Below, in pieces: positions 1-5,232 of a DNA stretch of 6,516 nt. This DNA comes from a bacterium (GTDB lineage Bacteria > Chlamydiota > Chlamydiia > Chlamydiales > JAFEGQ01): the NCBI GenBank assembly GCA_021809305.1, contig JAKBAF010000076.1, forward strand, positions 1 to 6,516, written 5' to 3'. Position numbers and translations under genes: made by a program. How positions within the stretch are numbered: position 1 is the first letter of the stretch; each line of letters starts with the position of its first letter. The notes below the pieces were generated by a model, which was not told where the DNA came from, did no database searches, and saw nothing but the letters and a program-made list of their open reading frames with translations.

Positions 1-151
1 GTGATTTTATCCGAGATTTGCAATTCTGCATAAATTCGCATGCTCCTAAGAGTAGGGGATTTATGCAGAATTGCAAAGATCGGTAAAAGCGCCAGAAAGC
101 GGTCAACTGGAGTTTTGCAATTACCTCAAAAGATCTAAAATAATTACGCAT
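1..151 (-). CDS. Small open reading frame across the repeat, partial at left edge (doubtful gene)
   Basis: Read on the minus strand, an ATG at 149-151 opens a frame of 50 codons that reaches the window start without a stop. Its protein begins MRNYFRSFEVIAKLQL, and both arms of the inverted repeat are read through. I recognise no domain. The only upstream ribosome-binding-site candidate is weak (GGGTAGAG-like). A consensus-like promoter lies upstream at 231-260. The frame may be a spurious product of a repeat that lacks stops, and this is the more likely reading. It is listed because it is open at the edge, sits downstream of a promoter-like sequence, and would be missed in a closed-ORF list. 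If the same frame recurs intact in other copies of the repeat, it gains credibility. Confidence 0.2.
   Translation of the reverse strand, partial: MRNYFRSFEVIAKLQLTAFWRFYRSLQFCINPLLLGACEFMQNCKSRIKS
5..88. repeat. Long near-perfect inverted repeat (hairpin-forming element)
   Basis: The left arm (5-35) and right arm (59-88) are reverse complements over about 30 bp, with one bulged base at position 10 and two adjacent mismatches at 15-16. The inner 19 bp match exactly: TTTGCAATTCTGCATAAAT at 17-35 pairs with 59-77. The loop is 36-58. No T-run follows on either side, so a simple intrinsic terminator is unlikely. The size and near-perfect symmetry suggest a dispersed palindromic repeat, a MITE-like element, or an end or remnant of an insertion sequence. 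No transposase gene is visible, and the window edge prevents finding flanking target duplications on the left. The repeat itself is certain; its nature is inference. Confidence 0.85.
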
Positions 152-155
152 GCTC
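114..155. repeat. Degenerate second copy of the left-edge repeat motifs
   Basis: TTTGCAATT at 114-122 repeats 17-25. AATTACGCATGCTC at 142-155 repeats AATTCGCATGCTC at 33-45 with one inserted base. The two motifs lie in the same order and orientation in both places, but are farther apart in the second copy (about 19 bases between them against 7). This may be a decayed second copy of the element, or a sub-repeat within one larger element covering about 1-155. The matches are short and could partly reflect AT-rich composition. Confidence 0.4.
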
Positions 156-323
156 TCTACCCAATTTGAGCGAAGGTCGTGGAAGTTGTCTACATCGTCC
201 ATCAAAATTCAATCCATGGAGAATGTGTGAATAATCGAATGGAACTGAGAAGAATGTCAAGTACTGAGATGAGATCAGACCATCCTACGCAGCGAGAAAA
301 AACGCATCCCCATCTTCGCCCTT
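156..323. other. Gene-poor AT-rich spacer downstream of dacF
   Basis: Apart from the minus-strand promoter candidate at 231-260, I see no gene, RNA gene or clear terminator here. A T-run exists on the minus strand near 296-301 just past the dacF stop, but it has no convincing stem before it. The plus-strand reading frame beginning at a GTG at 179 overlaps the 3' end of dacF antisense and has no recognisable domain or ribosome binding site, so it is not called. Confidence 0.5.
231..260 (-). promoter_or_regulatory. Candidate sigma70-type promoter pointing into the left-edge repeat
   Basis: On the minus strand there is a perfect TTGACA -35 box (255-260). After an 18-bp spacer comes GATTAT (231-236), which matches four of six bases of TATAAT. 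Transcription would start near position 224 and run left through the repeat and the small open frame starting at 151. It lies beyond the end of dacF on the same strand, so it cannot drive dacF. One such match can arise by chance. Confidence 0.35.
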
Positions 324-1577
324 TTAGCGCCGATGACGACGGATCAAAAAGATCAAGAAAAGCGCGAGGGCAATCCCTGCCACACCATAGATCAAATGCG
401 ACGTGCGACCAGGCGGGATGGCAAGGAGATCGCATGTCGCAACAAGTGGGATCACACAGAAGGGTTGGCCATCTTTTTGGAGGTTAAGCGTAGCAACCAC
501 CTCACCTTCTTTGATGGGGAGAGTATAGCCACCCTTCCAAAGGAGATGCGCCTCAAAGGTGGGAGAGAGTGAGGGGTAGTAGGTGGCGGTAATATCGGTA
601 TCCAGGCGAGCAATGAGAGGAGATGCGGCGCCCTTGACATCGCAAGAGAAGGAGGCGTCGGCGGCGTGGAGGAGGGTGTGTGTGATCTCAGGCTCTTTAA
701 AAGCGGCCTCGAAGAGGGTGGCGGCATCTGAAAATCTGTTCTTACCCTCACTGTTCAGGAGGACAGCGATGAGGCTGCGCCGTCCGTTGCTTGCGGCGGC
801 GACAAGCGTTCCTTTAGCGGCAGAAGTATAGCCGTTTTTGATGCCTATCGCGTGCGAGTAGTAGTAGGGAGAGCGCCTCTTGAGCAGGGCGTTGTGAGTG
901 TAAAGCTTTGTGGCCGGCTGCAGCGCCGTGGAAGGTCTTGGCGCAACAACTGTAGCTACCACCTCTCGGAAGAGGGGGTAGCGCATCGCCTCCTTGGCAA
1001 TGAGGGCCATGTCATGGGCGCAGGTGAGCTGATCGGGGTGGTGAAGCCCATGAGGGTTGAGGAGGTGGGTGCGCGTTGCACCGAGCGCTGTAAGGCGAGC
1101 TTTTAGCGACTCCATAAAGGCTGGAACTGAACCTGAGATGTGCTCTGCAATGACGTTGGCGGCATCATTGCCCGATTCAAGCATTAGGCCATATAGAAGA
1201 GTTTCCAAGGAGAGCTGCTCGCCCCGTTTAATATTCATATGGGTTCCACCAAATTCTAATCGGTGGGGGGGATTATAGTTTCGTCGCCGCTTTTCATCCG
1301 AACTTATGGCACCCATGGCCTCTTGAGAGGCGGTTGCGACCTCTTCTAAAGCCTCCCCTTTACATTCAAGCAGGTATAATGCAGTTGCAATCTTCGTGAT
1401 ACTTGCGGGATAATGCGGGGCAAAAGCCTCCTTTTCAAAGAGAATGGATCCATTTTCGGCATCGATGAGGATAGCAGAGGGCGCAGTTACGTCGACAAGA
1501 AGTGGCGAGGCGCTTAAAGTCACGCAGCCCGAGAGGCAAGCGAGGAGAGAGGCTCTGCGCAAGAGATAGCTTAACAT
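324..1577 (-). CDS. dacF: D-alanyl-D-alanine carboxypeptidase (DacF/PBP5-like, peptidase family S11)
   Basis: This 417-residue penicillin-binding protein removes the terminal D-Ala from peptidoglycan pentapeptides outside the cytoplasmic membrane. The family S11 motifs are visible: S59-I-T-K62 (the SxxK pair, S59 the nucleophile) and S135-G-N137 (SxN). K247-N248-G249 stands where the family normally has KTG, in the conserved context 'GIKNGYTSAAKGTL'. Thr to Asn here is unusual. A PBP5_C-like beta domain probably covers about 290-385. A hydrophobic C-terminal helix (about 393-411) ends in RRHRR and should anchor the protein in the membrane. The N-terminus has a short signal sequence with a lipobox-like L15-S-G-C18, so lipidation is possible. 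The ATG start is supported by AAAGGAG (minus strand, 1589-1595) and a nearer GGAG (1582-1585). The gene is divergent from the 1824 gene. The family call is firm; whether KNG leaves full activity is unknown. Confidence 0.93.
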   Translation of the reverse strand: MLSYLLRRASLLACLSGCVTLSASPLLVDVTAPSAILIDAENGSILFEKEAFAPHYPASITKIATALYLLECKGEALEEVATASQEAMGAISSDEKRRRNYNPPHRLEFGGTHMNIKRGEQLSLETLLYGLMLESGNDAANVIAEHISGSVPAFMESLKARLTALGATRTHLLNPHGLHHPDQLTCAHDMALIAKEAMRYPLFREVVATVVAPRPSTALQPATKLYTHNALLKRRSPYYYSHAIGIKNGYTSAAKGTLVAAASNGRRSLIAVLLNSEGKNRFSDAATLFEAAFKEPEITHTLLHAADASFSCDVKGAASPLIARLDTDITATYYPSLSPTFEAHLLWKGGYTLPIKEGEVVATLNLQKDGQPFCVIPLVATCDLLAIPPGRTSHLIYGVAGIALALFLIFLIRRHRR

Positions 1578-1635
1578 GAGACTCCAAGCTCCTTTGTGGT
1601 AGGGCTATTTCGTAAAAGAGAGTCCTGTAAAATTA

Positions 1636-1681
1636 CCCTAAGGCGTACATTAAACACCCCTTAGAATCCGTAACGTTAGGG
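1636..1681. repeat. Competing short inverted repeats in the divergent spacer
   Basis: CTAAGG (1638-1643) can pair with CCTTAG (1659-1664). The overlapping CCCTAA (1636-1641) can instead pair with TTAGGG (1676-1681), so the two stems exclude each other. A perfect 8-bp palindrome, TAACGTTA, lies at 1671-1678. The segment lies between dacF and the 1824 gene and could serve as an operator or leader structure for either. The arms are short, so chance is possible. Confidence 0.3.
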
Positions 1682-1732
1682 ATGATAGCTGAATTCGTGG
1701 CATGATTTCGAGTATGATGGTGGCTTTGAGGG

Positions 1733-1738
1733 TATAGT
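1733..1738 (+). promoter_or_regulatory. Candidate -10 box for the 1824-hemW unit
   Basis: TATAGT matches five of six bases of TATAAT. No good -35 box lies 16-18 bp upstream, so the call is weak. Transcription from here would give a leader of about 80 nt. That leader would contain a small stem (TTCTATCT at 1760-1767 with AGATAGGA at 1774-1781, one G-U pair, 6-nt loop) ahead of the 1824 start. Confidence 0.2.
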
Positions 1739-1810
1739 TTGAAAAAAAATGAGAAGACCTTCTATCTCCCCCTAGATAGGATAGCAGGTTTTGACGGGCC
1801 GTGTTTCACA

Positions 1811-1814
1811 GAGG
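1811..1814 (+). promoter_or_regulatory. Ribosome binding site that fixes the 1824 start
   Basis: GAGG lies 9 bases before the ATG at 1824 and is followed by a further purine run. The longer in-frame alternative starting with TTG at 1791 has only AGCAGG nearby and would add eleven residues not resembling the rest of the protein, so the ATG is preferred. Confidence 0.6.
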
Positions 1815-1823
1815 ATAGAGGGA

Positions 1824-2276
1824 ATGAGCTTACGAAGCGATAGATTGAAAAAATTGGAAGCAGAGCTTCGGGATCTTGAGCAGTGGCTCAAGCTCGGCCT
1901 TGTTCCAAAGAAGGATATCCCGAAGCACTCGGCTGAAATCGAGTCAACGCGGGCGAAGATCGCGGAGGAGCAGGAGAAGCTCCGCTTTCTTAAGGAGAGT
2001 GGAGAGCTAGAAGAGTATGTTACCCCTCGCAAAGCTGCGGGGCGTACCCAATACACCGATATGCCAACCCTCCCTGAGATCGACATTGTCGATGAGGCGA
2101 ATACACCAACCGATACGAATGAGCCGGAGAGTGATAGCCTTTTTGAGACAAGCTTTGCCGAAGAGCGATCTGAGGAGGAGGAGCCTAGCGAGGAAGTTAC
2201 AGAAGATGAGGATCCCTTTAGCGATCGAAACCGCTGGCGACGGGGGATGCTCCACCCTGATGAAGATGAGTGGTAG
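1824..2276 (+). CDS. Conserved hypothetical protein: N-terminal coiled coil, acidic C-terminus
   Basis: This 150-residue protein has no signal peptide and no membrane segment, so it should be cytoplasmic. Residues about 1-62 form a charged heptad-like helix (RLKKLEAELRDLEQWL, then a second helix after VPKKD), which is likely a coiled-coil hairpin. Residues about 80-135 are low-complexity and very acidic, with runs of Glu and Asp. The C-terminus ends RNRWRRGMLHPDEDEW. From memory it resembles the small chlamydial protein next to hemN_1 (CT053 of Chlamydia trachomatis); I could not verify this. Function is unknown. It overlaps the start of the hemW-like gene by 11-17 bases, so the two are almost certainly co-transcribed and probably translationally coupled. 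A role as a partner or scaffold is possible but is only inference. Confidence 0.85.
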   Translation: MSLRSDRLKKLEAELRDLEQWLKLGLVPKKDIPKHSAEIESTRAKIAEEQEKLRFLKESGELEEYVTPRKAAGRTQYTDMPTLPEIDIVDEANTPTDTNEPESDSLFETSFAEERSEEEEPSEEVTEDEDPFSDRNRWRRGMLHPDEDEW

Positions 2277-3384
2277 CCTATACATCCATATCCCCTTCTG
2301 TTCCAAGCGGTGCCATTACTGTCATTTCTACGTCTTGCTCGATCAACCCTCTCTGCATCAAGTGCTACTGGATGGTCTTAAAAGCGAACTTGAACTGCAC
2401 AGGGAGTGGCTTGAGAACCACAAGCTCGTTTCGATCTACTTTGGGGGAGGGACCCCCTCCAAGTTAGCGCCTGAGCTGATTGCCGAGATCCTCTCCTGGC
2501 TTGGCTCCCTTGATCCCAATATCGAGATTACGCTAGAGGCCAATCCTGAAGATGTCGATGCGGAACGGATGAGGGAGTACAGGAGGGCTGGGATCAACCG
2601 GGTCAGCCTTGGGGTACAGACCCTAGATGAAAAAAGGCTCCTCTCGATTGGCCGCAGCCATAGTGGAGCCCAGGCACTGGGCGCTGCGCAGGCGGCCTAT
2701 GAGGGTGGCATAGAGAACATCTCGGTCGATTTGATGATTGACCTTCCCGGCCATAAGAGCGGTGATGTAAGACGCGATGTGGCAAGGCTTATCGAACTGC
2801 CAATCACCCACCTCTCTCTCTATAACTTAACAATTGAAGAGCCCTCTCTCTTCTTTCGCCGCAAGGCGATAATAGAGAAAGAGATGCCATCAGATGAGAT
2901 ATCGCTTGCCCTCCTCGAAGAGGCCGTAGACGCCTTAGAGCTTGCGGGTCTGCAACGCTATGAAATTTCGGCCTTTACGCGTGGGAACCTGCCCTCGGTC
3001 CATAACATGGGCTACTGGACGGGGAGGCCCTATCTTGGGCTTGGCCCCTCAGCTTGTAGCTATATGGGAGGGCGGCGCTCGCGAAACGTGGCCAACCTGC
3101 GCCGCTATGCCGCCCTTCTCAGCGAGGGGCGAGATCCAAGAGATTTTGAGGAGTCTCTCTCGCCCGAGCTTGCGCGGCGAGAGCTTCTTGCCATAGGGCT
3201 TCGACTAATTGATGGGATTGATCTTCAATGTTTTGTAGAGCGCCATGGACTCCTCTCATCCGAGAGCGAGCAAGCTATCGAGGATCTTATCGTTGATGGA
3301 CTCCTTGCAAGGAGTGAATCAAGGCTCAAGCTCACCGCTCACGGACTCCTCTTTCACGACCTTGTTGCGACAAGGCTCATCTAG
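2260..3384 (+). CDS. hemW: Radical SAM protein HemW (heme chaperone family; HemN-like)
   Basis: A 374-residue radical-SAM protein, close to the usual HemW length of about 380. Residue 8 begins YIHIPFC, and C14, C18 and C21 form the CX3CX2C that ligates the 4Fe-4S cluster. The fourth position is F23 rather than the extra Cys of true oxygen-independent coproporphyrinogen oxidase (HemN), which points to HemW. Other family marks are GGGTPS (62-67, SAM binding), EANPED (93-98), SLGVQT, and HNMGYW (248-253), the HNxxYW heme-binding motif of HemW. The family binds heme and is thought to insert it into respiratory-chain enzymes; many genomes misname it HemN. The start lies inside the upstream gene. 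ATG 2260 has GGGGGA 12 bases before it, and ATG 2266 is the alternative (372 residues). The 3' end is 3 bp from the convergent trmB stop. Confidence 0.92.
   Translation: MKMSGSLYIHIPFCSKRCHYCHFYVLLDQPSLHQVLLDGLKSELELHREWLENHKLVSIYFGGGTPSKLAPELIAEILSWLGSLDPNIEITLEANPEDVDAERMREYRRAGINRVSLGVQTLDEKRLLSIGRSHSGAQALGAAQAAYEGGIENISVDLMIDLPGHKSGDVRRDVARLIELPITHLSLYNLTIEEPSLFFRRKAIIEKEMPSDEISLALLEEAVDALELAGLQRYEISAFTRGNLPSVHNMGYWTGRPYLGLGPSACSYMGGRRSRNVANLRRYAALLSEGRDPRDFEESLSPELARRELLAIGLRLIDGIDLQCFVERHGLLSSESEQAIEDLIVDGLLARSESRLKLTAHGLLFHDLVATRLI
3360..3375. other. Small hairpin at the convergent hemW/trmB junction
   Basis: CCTTGT (3360-3365) pairs perfectly with ACAAGG (3370-3375) around a 4-nt loop. 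It lies just inside the hemW stop and about a dozen bases beyond the trmB stop on the other strand. No T-run follows on either strand, so it is at best a weak terminator or an mRNA 3'-end stem. Six base pairs inside coding sequence may be chance. Confidence 0.25.
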
Positions 3385-3387
3385 CGG

Positions 3388-4089
3388 CTATCCCACCCTT
3401 TGGTTGACTAATAGCTGTCTCTTTGCAAATTCGATGTGGTAGATTGTCCGCCCTTTGCTTCGCCAGAGCTTCTCAAAGAGCGATGAGCCGTAACCTTCGG
3501 GATCGGTGATATAGTGAGGGTAGGGAGTAATCGGCTCAAATCCTCCTTGAGAGAGCATCTCCTTAGATCCAGAGAGCGCGTACTTGAGATCATCTGTTGC
3601 CAAGATAAAGCGGCCACTCTCCTTCAAAACCCGGTGGAGCTCATGGGCAAACTTCAAGTCGAGCAGTCGATTTTTGGCGTGCCGATTCTTGGGCCACGGA
3701 TCGGGGAAGTTCACATAGATCTGGCTGATCGATTCAGAGGGAAAATACTCCTTTGTTGCCGCGTAGCCCTCGCCGCAGAGAATCAAGAGATTCGTAAGAT
3801 GCTGGTTCTCTCTCTTTGACCAGATGCACCGGACGCGCTCAAAACGACGCTCGATCGCAATAAAATTGCGATGGGGCTCTCTCCTCGCCTTCTCAATAAT
3901 CCAGTGACCGTTGCCACTGCAATACTCCACCTCGATGGGATTCTCATTTCCGAATAGAACAGGGTCGCTCCAATGCGGAAGCGAATAGGTGCCATGCTCT
4001 ATAAACTCAGGAAGAAAGAGAATCCCCTGATGGAGGACAACGCGCCTCTCTGCCCAGCTATATGGGGCAATAAGATCCTTTGGCCTCAT
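3388..4089 (-). CDS. trmB: tRNA (guanine-N7-)-methyltransferase TrmB
   Basis: This 233-residue cytoplasmic enzyme transfers a methyl group from S-adenosylmethionine to N7 of G46 in the tRNA variable loop. The SAM-binding motif I reads IEVEYCSGNGHW (52-63), in place of the more common E-x-G-x-G-x-G form. It keeps the glycines of the loop, and I associate the 'CSGNG' variant with chlamydial homologues. An acidic residue closes the next strand (E80 in FIAIER). The family signature PDPWPKxRHxKxR is present at 129-141. A C-terminal segment (about 194-222, TDPEGYGSSLFEKLW then RTIYHIEF) matches the conserved tail. The length is typical. The ATG start has a strong AAGGAGG (minus strand, 4094-4100) four bases upstream. 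It converges on hemW with 3 bp between stops and diverges from the 4269 gene. Confidence 0.93.
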   Translation of the reverse strand: MRPKDLIAPYSWAERRVVLHQGILFLPEFIEHGTYSLPHWSDPVLFGNENPIEVEYCSGNGHWIIEKARREPHRNFIAIERRFERVRCIWSKRENQHLTNLLILCGEGYAATKEYFPSESISQIYVNFPDPWPKNRHAKNRLLDLKFAHELHRVLKESGRFILATDDLKYALSGSKEMLSQGGFEPITPYPHYITDPEGYGSSLFEKLWRSKGRTIYHIEFAKRQLLVNQRVG

Positions 4090-4122
4090 AAAGCCTCCTT
4101 GGAATTGCGGAGAAAAATAGAT

Positions 4123-4151
4123 AGTCTATGGCGAAGTGACTTTAGCGTCTA
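4123..4151 (-). promoter_or_regulatory. Candidate promoter for trmB
   Basis: On the minus strand, TAGACG (4146-4151) and TAGACT (4123-4128) are separated by exactly 17 bp. Each matches four of six consensus bases. The predicted transcript would start near 4116, leaving a short leader with the strong AAGGAGG. A small dyad (ATAGA 4117-4121, TCTAT 4125-4129) overlaps the -10 box and could be an operator, or chance. Confidence 0.35.
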
Positions 4152-4207
4152 GGTGAGGATGGGACTTACGCCGGCAAGGTTATTATTCGGATTGGATTTT
4201 TTACTTC

Positions 4208-4236
4208 TTGAAAAAAAAGAACCCAAATGTCATAGT
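4208..4236 (+). promoter_or_regulatory. Candidate promoter for the 4269-5233 membrane protein unit
   Basis: TTGAAA (4208-4213) and CATAGT (4231-4236) are separated by 17 bp, matching four to five and four of the six consensus bases respectively. The spacer begins with an A-run. Transcription would start near 4243, about 26 bases before the ATG at 4269. Confidence 0.45.
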
Positions 4237-4268
4237 AATTGATCAAGTTGGATTGTGGTGGGTTCTAA

Positions 4269-5180
4269 ATGATTGGTACAGAGTGCAGGCTGAGCAGCCT
4301 GTGGGAAAACCTGGGAGCAGACAATAGCGAGAAGGCAAAGAGTGTAGCCGCCTTTGCAGGGGGAAGCCTCCTCTCTCTACTCGCCTATTATCTACCGGGC
4401 GCCGCCAAAATGGGCCTAAACATGAGCGCCGGCATCCGCTCAGGTCTCGTCTGCGGGATAGCAGCTCTTGCTGGGGGCGTAGTTCATCTTACAAAGAGGG
4501 TTCACGCCGCTCATAAGACCGGAGCGGGAGTTTCTGCCGGCTATCAAGTTCCTCTTGATGAATGGAGTTCACCCTGGACCCCGATCATTCCGGGTCTATT
4601 TGCTGCAACATTTCTTACCTCTTGCCAGGCGCTTGTACAGGCCATAAGAGCGAGGCCCCTCTCCCTACCCTTTCGATCTGCACTTACAGGCCTTATTATC
4701 CCCTCTCTAACACTTGGGTGTAGCGCGACCCTTCTCTATTCAACGCTTCGATCAAATAGCTGCGCGGAAGATGAAAGAGTGACGCCAGAAGAGCAAGACT
4801 GGGGCCTTACCCTAGAGCGCTGCGCCGCCTTTACAGTTGGTGCTACCGCCTCTCTTACCGCCCTCTGGTTCTCCCCAAGCCAGACAGCTGCCCTCCTTGG
4901 AATTGGCCTCATATCTGTTGGAGGAGCGCTCCTTATAGGTCAATTAAGCGATATGCCTGAATGGCAGGGGATTATCGAGGGTCGCAATAGCCACTATCGG
5001 GAAGTACTCTTTGGGGCTATGGCCACAATGGGCACGGCCGCACTCTTCCTTCTCGCATCCAATGGCATGAAGAGGATAACCTTTAGCTCGATACAGGCAT
5101 TTGGCGCTGCAACTCTCCAGCTAGGATGCCTCGCCCTTTCGCTCTTTGTGATCGGAGTAAAAGATCAGGAAAGCTCATGA
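4269..5180 (+). CDS. Polytopic membrane protein of unknown function, internally duplicated
   Basis: I do not recognise this 303-residue protein. It has about eight hydrophobic segments: roughly 27-43, 54-74, 106-125, 138-158, 185-201, 206-224, 246-263 and 275-296. They fall into two four-segment halves that look like diverged copies of one module. Half 1 begins SVAAFAGG (25-32), has EW at 98-99 and ends LTLGCSA (147-153). Half 2 begins RCAAFTVG (184-191), has EW at 231-232 and ends LQLGCLA (283-289). A charged linker (about 159-182, rich in Glu and Asp) separates them. No cleavable signal is evident. The ATG has only a weak GGTGGG upstream (4257-4262), but a decent promoter precedes it. It shares this module with the next gene, 52 bp downstream. 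Paired hydrophobic hairpins are also typical of chlamydial Inc proteins, but that assignment would be speculation. Confidence 0.8.
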   Translation: MIGTECRLSSLWENLGADNSEKAKSVAAFAGGSLLSLLAYYLPGAAKMGLNMSAGIRSGLVCGIAALAGGVVHLTKRVHAAHKTGAGVSAGYQVPLDEWSSPWTPIIPGLFAATFLTSCQALVQAIRARPLSLPFRSALTGLIIPSLTLGCSATLLYSTLRSNSCAEDERVTPEEQDWGLTLERCAAFTVGATASLTALWFSPSQTAALLGIGLISVGGALLIGQLSDMPEWQGIIEGRNSHYREVLFGAMATMGTAALFLLASNGMKRITFSSIQAFGAATLQLGCLALSLFVIGVKDQESS

Positions 5181-5219
5181 AATGTTTTAGTTATTATTTT
5201 AACAACCTAATCAGTCTAT

Positions 5220-5225
5220 AGGAGG
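5220..5225 (+). promoter_or_regulatory. Strong ribosome binding site of the 5233 gene
   Basis: AGGAGG lies seven bases before the ATG, a near-ideal Shine-Dalgarno. The contrast with the weak site of the upstream gene suggests that this second protein is made in greater amounts from a shared message. Confidence 0.75.
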
Positions 5226-5232
5226 ACGTTAG

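Noticed and set aside
179..487. Plus-strand 102-residue frame starting with GTG
   Set aside because: It runs antisense into the 3' end of the carboxypeptidase gene, has a skewed charged composition, no ribosome site and no domain.
452..1278. Several 70-100 residue frames overlapping the carboxypeptidase gene on both strands
   Set aside because: They are shadows of a gene with complete active-site motifs on the minus strand. None has a recognisable feature.
1749..1775. Eight-codon leader peptide before the 1824 gene
   Set aside because: It has no ribosome site and no run of regulatory codons, so chance is the simplest explanation.
1791..1823. TTG start for the coiled-coil protein
   Set aside because: The ATG at 1824 has a better placed ribosome site and matches the beginning of the charged helix.
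2017..2259. N-terminal extension of HemW back to a TTG at 2017
   Set aside because: It would add 81 residues lying entirely within the upstream gene, and HemW proteins begin shortly before the YIHIPFC motif.
3360..3375. Bidirectional terminator between hemW and trmB
   Set aside because: There is a perfect 6-bp stem but no T-tract on either strand. It is listed only as a weak hairpin.
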